Shown here: positions 58,452 to 64,000 of the stretch, piece after piece | Numbering within the stretch: the first letter of the stretch is position 1 | How the letters are laid out: every line of letters starts with the position of its first letter | Origin: Calliopum simillimum | Taxonomy: Eukaryota; Arthropoda; Insecta; Diptera; Lauxaniidae | Reading direction: 5' to 3' | Assembly (NCBI GenBank): GCA_951812925.1 | Contig: OX638370.1 | Coordinates: forward strand, 23,117,964 to 23,181,963 | Length of the DNA stretch: 64,000 nucleotides | Position numbers and translations under genes: made by a program | The notes under the pieces: generated by a model | Seen by the model: the letters and a program-made list of their open reading frames with translations, nothing else | Told to the model about the DNA's origin: nothing | Database searches by the model: none

Positions 58452-60117
58452 ACTAGTTTTTTTTGCATACTATTTTTTTAATAGTTTCTACATTGAAATC
58501 GATGAGACACGTATTTTTTCCTTTTGCTTGATTTTGAGTTCTTTCGTCGTGGGGAATTTTTTAAAATTCGTCTACAAACTCGATTTTGCGCTATTGTCGC
58601 ATGTCAATTTTCACGGAAAATGTGATAACTTTGCGAAAAAACGTTCGATCTTCGTAATTTTTGGTATGTTTGTAGCTAAGAGGTTCTTCTAAAAGAAAAA
58701 AATATGATACAGGGTATATTTCAAAACATAATTTTTATATTGTCATTTGAAAAAAAAAATCAAAAAATTTTTGACTTGAAAAATTTCCAATTGCATCAGT
58801 TTTTTTTTTCTTCATATTTTTTTTTTTTAAATAGCCATACATATAAACAATATTATGTAACAGCCTCTATTAGCCCAAATTCGTTGTTTGGGAATTATGG
58901 TTTTTTGAAAAAAGAGTCCCAATTATTTAGTAATTTTGGGCTTCATTCATAATATATGTTATCATTTCATCAAAAGTAGCTCAATCGTTATGATATTTTG
59001 TCTGTCAACAGTCAAAGGTCCTTTCTAGAAGAAAAAATCATGAAGTGTAGTACATTTTTGGATATTTTTTTTATAACCGTCTTCAAAATAGAAAAGAATC
59101 AAATGACTTTTAGCCCAAAAATTTTAGCATTGCAACGATTTGTCCATTCTTTATTACTGTTTTTGTATATCAATTTGTAAGAAGACAATTTTCAAAAGCA
59201 TACTCTTAATGTGGCTGTCAAATTACTTGAAGCTCGTGACGTACAAAAGTTTAGAAAGACCAAGAAGACCCAGTGGAACAATGTTGCAGCAATAATCAAA
59301 TTACTCGAATAAATGTACCTACTTGCATGGAGTTTGAAAAATAATATTGAATAAAAAACGAAATTAAGGTATGAATAAAGCTTCTGAAAATTGTCTTTTT
59401 ACAAATTGATATACAAAAACAGTAATAAAGAATGGAAAAATCGTAGCAATGCTAAAATTTTTGGGCTAAAAGTCATTTGATTTTTTTTCTATTTTAAAGA
59501 CGGTTATAAAAAAAATATCCAAAAATGTACTACACTTCATGATTCTTTCTTCTAGAACGGACCTTTGACTGTTGACAGACAAAATATCATAACGATTGAG
59601 CTACTTTTGACTAAATGTTAACATATATCATGAATGAAGCCCAAAATTACTAAATAATTGGGACTGTTTTTTCAAAAAATCATAATTCCCAAACAACGAA
59701 TTCGGGCTAATAGAGGCTGTTACATAATATTGTTTATATGTATGGCTATTTAAAAAAAAAAATATGAAGAAAAAAAAAACTAAGGCAATTGAAAATTTTT
59801 CATGTGAAAAATTTTTTGATTTTTTTTTTTCAAATGACGATATAAAAATTATTTTTTAAAATATACCCTGTATCATATTTTTTTCTTTTAGAAGAACCTC
59901 TTAGCTACAAACATACCAAAAATTACGAAGAACGTAAAGTTATCACATTTTCCGTGAAAATTGACATGCGACAATAGCGCAAAATCGAGTTTGTAGACGA
60001 ATTTTAAAAAATTCCCCACGACGAAAGAACTCAAAATCAAGCAAAAGGAAAAAATACGTGTCTCATCGATTTCAATGTAGAAACTATTAAAAAAATAATA
60101 TGCAAAAAAAAACTAGT
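58452..60117. mobile_element. 1.67-kb palindrome with ~185-bp loop
   Basis: ACTAGTTTTTTTTGCATA at 58452 pairs with its complement ending at 60117; the centre is about 59284. Arms (about 740 bp) share TCGATGAGACACGTATTTTT, TTGCGCTATTGTCGCATGTC, TTTGTAGCTAAGAGGTTCTT, ATGATACAGGGTATATTT, GACTGTTGACAGACAAAATA, with scattered differences (for example AAAGGTCC versus ACGGACC). A further 13 bp of the arm, AATCGTCCAGGCA, is displaced to 57330-57342 by the Helitron-like insertion and pairs with 60117-60129. The loop (59197-59382) holds a short coding-like frame. Confidence 0.92.
59181..59312 (+). CDS. coding-like 43-codon frame in the palindrome loop
   Basis: Between stops at 59178 and 59310 the + frame reads EDNFQKHTLNVAVKLLEARD and QKFRKTKKTQWNNVAAIIKLLE. 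Composition is balanced, helix-prone and K/R-rich, unlike the low-complexity frames around it. It has no ATG and no recognised family. The likeliest reading is the last piece of a transposase or other protein of the parent element, left between the arms after internal deletion. A chance open frame is possible at this length. Confidence 0.3.
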   Translation, partial: EDNFQKHTLNVAVKLLEARDVQKFRKTKKTQWNNVAAIIKLLE

Positions 60118-60129
60118 GCCTGGACGATT

Positions 60130-60650
60130 TGAGATGAAATGACCCAAAAAAGTTATTTCTTCTTGTATAAATCTGCAGTTGATTTTGATTTTTTGTTAAT
60201 TTTTGCGAAAAAAAAAAAGTTTTTTTTAGAAATCAATTTATTTCGCCGAAACTAATAAACCAACCAAAAAGTGAAGTGAATATCATTTGTAGGTAATTTA
60301 ATTACCTTTGATATGACATATGACGTTTGAATACAAACATTGGTTCTTGAGATATTTGTATATAAATAGAACTATCTTTTTTTTTGGTCCGAAAACCGAA
60401 AATGACCGATATCTCGAAAACTACAAGAAAAAAAAGAAAATAATGCGATTTTCCGTATAAAATGAATAGTGGCATTCACTGGGAATTTTGGCTGTAGACT
60501 AGTGTATTATTGCACAAATCGATGAGAAAAGGAACATGCCACCGTCCGTTTTGGGAAAATTTTTTTGTAAAAAAAATATTGCCCCAATTGATAAGGAAAC
60601 TCGAAAATATATTTTGAACATCACACAGGGCGACAAAAACATTTTTTATT
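60130..60650. other. non-coding spacer between foldbacks
   Basis: Contains GATATCTCGAAAACTAC at 60408, the recurring foldback word. No gene. Confidence 0.35.
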
Positions 60651-60652
60651 CC

Positions 60653-61180
60653 TGCGGCCTTAGTTTTGTAAGTAAATTCAGATTCCCAAAGATCATACAA
60701 TAACTAGTATATAGTTTGTTTGTCAGAATTGACTCTTATTCTCCAGATATCCTTGCTTAAAAGTGCAAAAATAGCTCTTTTGAGGCATATTTGGAAAAGT
60801 AGAACACTCACAGCAAACGGTGTAATTAATTTTTGTGAACGGTATCAAAAAGTAATAAGCTTCTTCATTAAACCTTAACTTTTAATTTTATAGATTAGAT
60901 CCTTAGTTTTCGAATTATCACCTATGTAACTTCATACAAACAAAATAGCTATTTTTGATCTTTCGAGGAAGGATTTCTGGAGAACTACAGTCAATTCAGA
61001 CAAACAAACAATATCCTAAGTTTTTATAACCTCAGGGAATCTGGCTTAGCTCAAAAAACTAAGTCCGCAATGAAAAAAAAATAGTCCTTTATAAGGAGTT
61101 GAAACACCATTACTTAATTTTTGATGACTCTGAAAGTAAGGATCTGATCGAAAAAGCTAAAAGATAAGGTTTCATGAGAA
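60653..61180. mobile_element. foldback repeat related to 5.0 kb
   Basis: TGCGGCCTTAGTTTTGTAAG, AAATTCAGATTCCC (60653) and GAATTGACTCTTATTCTCCA, GATATCCTTG (60728) are matched inverted by GAAGGATTTCTGGAGAACTA, CAGTCAATTC (60963) and GGGAATCTGGC, AAAAAACTAAGTCCGCA (61035-61072). The right flank GTCCTTTATAAGGAGTTGAA to AGGTTTCATGAG matches 5150-5230. A similar end recurs at 61258 (CTCTGGAGAACTAGAGTCAATTC). Confidence 0.7.
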
Positions 61181-61487
61181 AGGTTATGCGTATTTGATTT
61201 CATTAACAAAAATTTTTTACACTGTTTACAGTAAGTGTTATACTACCTCAAATATGCCTCTGGAGAACTAGAGTCAATTCGGCGAATTTGGTTTTATTTT
61301 CGTATTCTGCAGGTGATGATTATATGGAATCGACTTCGAAACTCTATGCCGCAGAATCAGTGTTGCCTTGTGTTATCAAAGGTGTCTTCGAGTCCTGACA
61401 ATTCAGTTTTAACAAAAAAATCTGTAAGAGTTTAAAAATGTTTGAAAAGATTAAAAATTTTGGAAAATTCCGAAAATTATGATGGCA
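61181..61487. other. non-coding, contains a stray foldback fragment
   Basis: At 61257 TGCCTCTGGAGAACTAGAGTCAATTCGGCG repeats the 60970 arm. The 66-codon frame at 61235 has no domain. Confidence 0.35.
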
Positions 61488-62890
61488 CACGGTGCTCTTG
61501 AACAGTCAATAGGTTTTTTGGCTATGTGGAGAAATCTGTGAATGGGGTTTCATTTGTATTAGTTTAGTGGTCTGAAAATGCAAACCCCGAAATCCCAGCT
61601 GATCATCCCCGCGAAATATCGCAAAAATACATATCCCATATAAAAAAAAAAAAAAATCGGAAAAAAACGCAACAAACAAATATAAAAATAGTTATATTTA
61701 TTGTATTTTGCAATGCTTAATCTTAATCCGGCCTTAAAATTGCTATATCTCATACGGTTTTTGAGATATCTTAGCCTAAACAAGGAAAAAAGACCGTTTT
61801 TGCTATATTTTGAAGCTATATAACTAGAATATAGAACATTTATTATACATGATCTGAAAGTTCCGCAAGTTATTCGGACATAATCCCCATTTTTTCAATG
61901 GGGATTATGTCCGCAAGTATTTCGGACATAATCCCCAGAAAAAAACGGACATAGTCCCCATAACGATATTTTGTTATTGACCACAGAAGCAGCTCAGGAT
62001 TTACAACTCCCAAAAATTCCACAGTAATTTTACATAAGGGTAGGGGTAAGTGGGCGGCCTGCGGCCGCAGCTCAGGATTTAAAACTCCCAAAAATCCAAC
62101 ACCGGCTTCGCGGCGGCCTTCGGCCGCGGATCAGTCTATAACATTCAACACTATATAAATTTTTTAAATGGATTATTGCAAAAATTTTGTTCAATCTTAA
62201 TTAAATTTTTCGGACATAACCCCCATTGGGATTATGTCCGAAAAATTTGCGGACATGACCCCCATGGCCAAAATGGGGATTATGACCGAAAAATTTTCGG
62301 ACATAATCCCCATTTACGAAATGGGGATTATGTCCGTTGGGATTATGTCCGGTAACCTTAATTTTTCTCCGAAATATCGTAACCTGAAATAATGACAAAA
62401 CACTTTTTTTGCACTTTTTTAACTTTTTAGGATAGGATATCTCCAAGAAAAATAAAGATATCGACATTATTTGAACTAGGTGTAGAAGATTGATTAGAGC
62501 TTTCCATTTCTGCATTAGAATTTATGGATATACGTCTTGTTATATAGCTCCAAAACACAGCAATAAAACATAGCATAAACGGTATTTTTTCCTTGTTTAG
62601 GCTAAGATATCTCAAAAACCGTATAAGATATAGCAATTTTAAGGCCGGATTCAGATTAAGCATTGCAAAATACAATAAATATAACTATTTTTATATTTGT
62701 TTGTTGCGTTTTTTTCCGATTTTTTATTTTTTTTATATGGGATATGTATTTTTGCGATATTTCGCGGGGATGATCAGCTGCGATTTCGGGGTTTGCATTT
62801 TTCAGACCACTAAACTAATACAAATGAAACCCCATTCACAGATTTTCTCCACATAGCCAAAAAACCTATCGATTGTTTAAGAGCACCGTG
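61488..62890. mobile_element. 1.4-kb palindrome with modular interior
   Basis: CACGGTGCTCTTGAACAGTC at 61488 pairs with GAGCACCGTG at 62881-62890; the centre is about 62189. Arms (61488-61850 and 62525-62890) share GTGGTCTGAAAATGCAAACC, GATCATCCCCGCGAAATATC, TTTTGCAATGCTTAATCTTA, ATATCTTAGCCTAAACAAGG. Divergence is slightly higher than at 44 kb. The 670-bp interior is not symmetric overall; it carries the inverted-module array described next and GC islands. Confidence 0.9.
61876..62355. repeat. array of inverted CGGACATAATCCCCAT modules
   Basis: CGGACATAATCCCCAT or its reverse complement ATGGGGATTATGTCCG occurs about eleven times: four at 61876-61965 and seven at 62211-62352, mostly as back-to-back inverted pairs forming 35-45-bp hairpins. 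Between the two clusters a direct repeat (GCTCAGGATTTANAACTCCCAAAAA at 61990 and 62070) borders the GC islands GCGGCCTGCGGCCGC (62053) and GCGGCGGCCTTCGGCCGCG (62110). Confidence 0.9.
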
Positions 62891-64000
62891 GGCAGTTCAA
62901 TATTTCTAAAAAGTAAGAAACTCGAAGTCACTTAAGAGACAAAAAAATACAGGCAAAATTTTATAAAAAAGCCATTTTTTTTTTAATTATTCGAATATAT
63001 TAAAACTAAAGCAACTATGGAGTAAAAAGTAAGTAACCAGTAAGTTAACCCAAAAAAAGGTTGGAGAAATCGGAACTTTTTTTGAAAAATGGTAAAAGTT
63101 CTTACCATTTCTATATTTTCTCAATATTTTCAACAGTCTTTATTACCGAAACCCTGGGCATTAAATAGTCTCTAAAAGTCCTAACCTAACCTAATTTTGT
63201 AATCAAGTATGTTTGTGTTATTGACCGAAATTGTAATTAGCCAATATAGCTCGTTCAAAAATCATTGAAAAAATTCTAACAGATCGTAAAAGTTGAAGCA
63301 ACTTGGAGATTTTTCTAGAAGACTTTAACTTGAAGACTAAATTTCATATAAAATTTTTGACAGACAAATCTTTGCGAAGTAATAAATCCCTTTATTTACC
63401 AGAAAGAATGAATGAATGACTTAATTAACAACATATCCCTCATATAAAAACAGTAGTAAACAAAAATAATTAAATTACAATTCATATGCAAATTCACAAA
63501 AAACAAAGCAAATATTTTTCAACTTTATTAGCAAAAGTCAAACAGTTTAAATTAAAAAAAAAAGAAACAAAAATTATTGCAGTAAATTATAACCATATAC
63601 TTTGCTCGCCCAAAACTATTTAATCCATTTCTATCCCCTTAAGTCATAAAGTTTTAAAGTAAATTTATAGTTGAAATTTGCAAAAATATAAAAAATTCGT
63701 GAACAATAAAATTTAATCAAATCCAAATTCAGTTGTCAGAGATTATCAGGGAGTAAAAAACTTTCTCTTTTCGCAATTTTGCCGCACTTGAAAAATGTTC
63801 ACAACTGAAAACATTCACAGAAAAAAGAAAAAAAAAACCTAGTAAACAAACAAATAAAACTTCACCCACATCAACATTCACAAAAAAGCATAATACACAC
63901 ACACATGCATACGAAATACATACATACAAACAAATATATATTGTATATGGCACTTGCAGGATATTCATACAAAAGCCAGTTATGCAAGAATGTGAATGTA
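62891..64000. other. unique AT-rich DNA to the window end
   Basis: No transposon ends, tandem repeat or coding exon were recognised. CA/CATA-rich text at 63890-63940. A frame on the minus strand (63729-63968) is F/C/V-rich low complexity. Confidence 0.3.

Noticed and set aside
1..64000. tRNA, rRNA or snRNA genes
   Set aside because: No B-box-like GGTTCGANNCC with cloverleaf pairing or rRNA core sequence was noticed; a covariance-model scan would be decisive and was not possible here.

Overview
The window is AT-rich eukaryotic DNA, most likely from a higher fly (schizophoran, probably calyptrate). The signs are many Tc1/mariner/pogo-type DNA transposons, 5'-truncated LINEs, CAACAA-rich leader-like sequence, GT/AG splice signals, long AT-rich satellites, and a dispersed repeat whose core (GTCGATATAGCCATGTCCGT) resembles a repeat common in drosophilids. 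There is no prokaryotic-style coding density. Almost every open frame in the window is either antisense to, or inside, repeats.

The only host-gene signal I can support is on the + strand. An untranslated-leader-like stretch (about 12190-13067) runs into an ATG at 13068 and a short coding piece, MIYIDDSEPEG, then a strong GTAAGT donor at 13102. A possible second exon (35484-35542, Q/H-rich, preceded by TTTGTGTGTTTCAG) matches it in phase. If this is right, about 22 kb of the window is intron 1 and most of the rest is later intron. I cannot name the gene.

Layout. 0.1-1.8 kb: degenerate CTACTACTTTTT repeat. 2.4 kb: small MITE. 3.7-5.8 kb: diverged duplication and a 150-bp tandem repeat. 8.0-9.3 kb: complete but dead DD37E-type mariner relative. 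9.7-14.8 kb: three CTTGGT-rich MITEs, a pogo-like element and the putative first exon. 15.5-23.2 kb: pogo-like MITE, simple repeats, a foldback element and a nested Tc1. 25-32.6 kb: foldbacks, a Helitron-like repeat, a large palindrome and two RNase H-type LINE remnants. 34-42 kb: a 46-bp LINE tail insertion, putative exon 2, a pogo-like element with perfect ends, a mariner remnant and a 1.2-kb minisatellite. 43-50 kb: a 1.35-kb palindrome and a CTGATA satellite interrupted by a pogo-like element and a LINE, each with clean target duplications. 50.6-53.2 kb: minisatellite and a 7-bp satellite. 55.5-56.7 kb: a transposase pseudogene split by a MITE. 57.3-62.9 kb: a Helitron-like repeat inserted in a 1.67-kb palindrome, then another large palindrome carrying an array of small inverted modules.

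No set of genes acts together here. The biological interest is the dense collection of long, near-perfect inverted repeats. If they lie in a transcribed intron they would fold into long double-stranded RNA. Nested insertions with visible target duplications also allow the order of events to be worked out. All repeat-family names come from motif recognition by eye and were not checked against a database.
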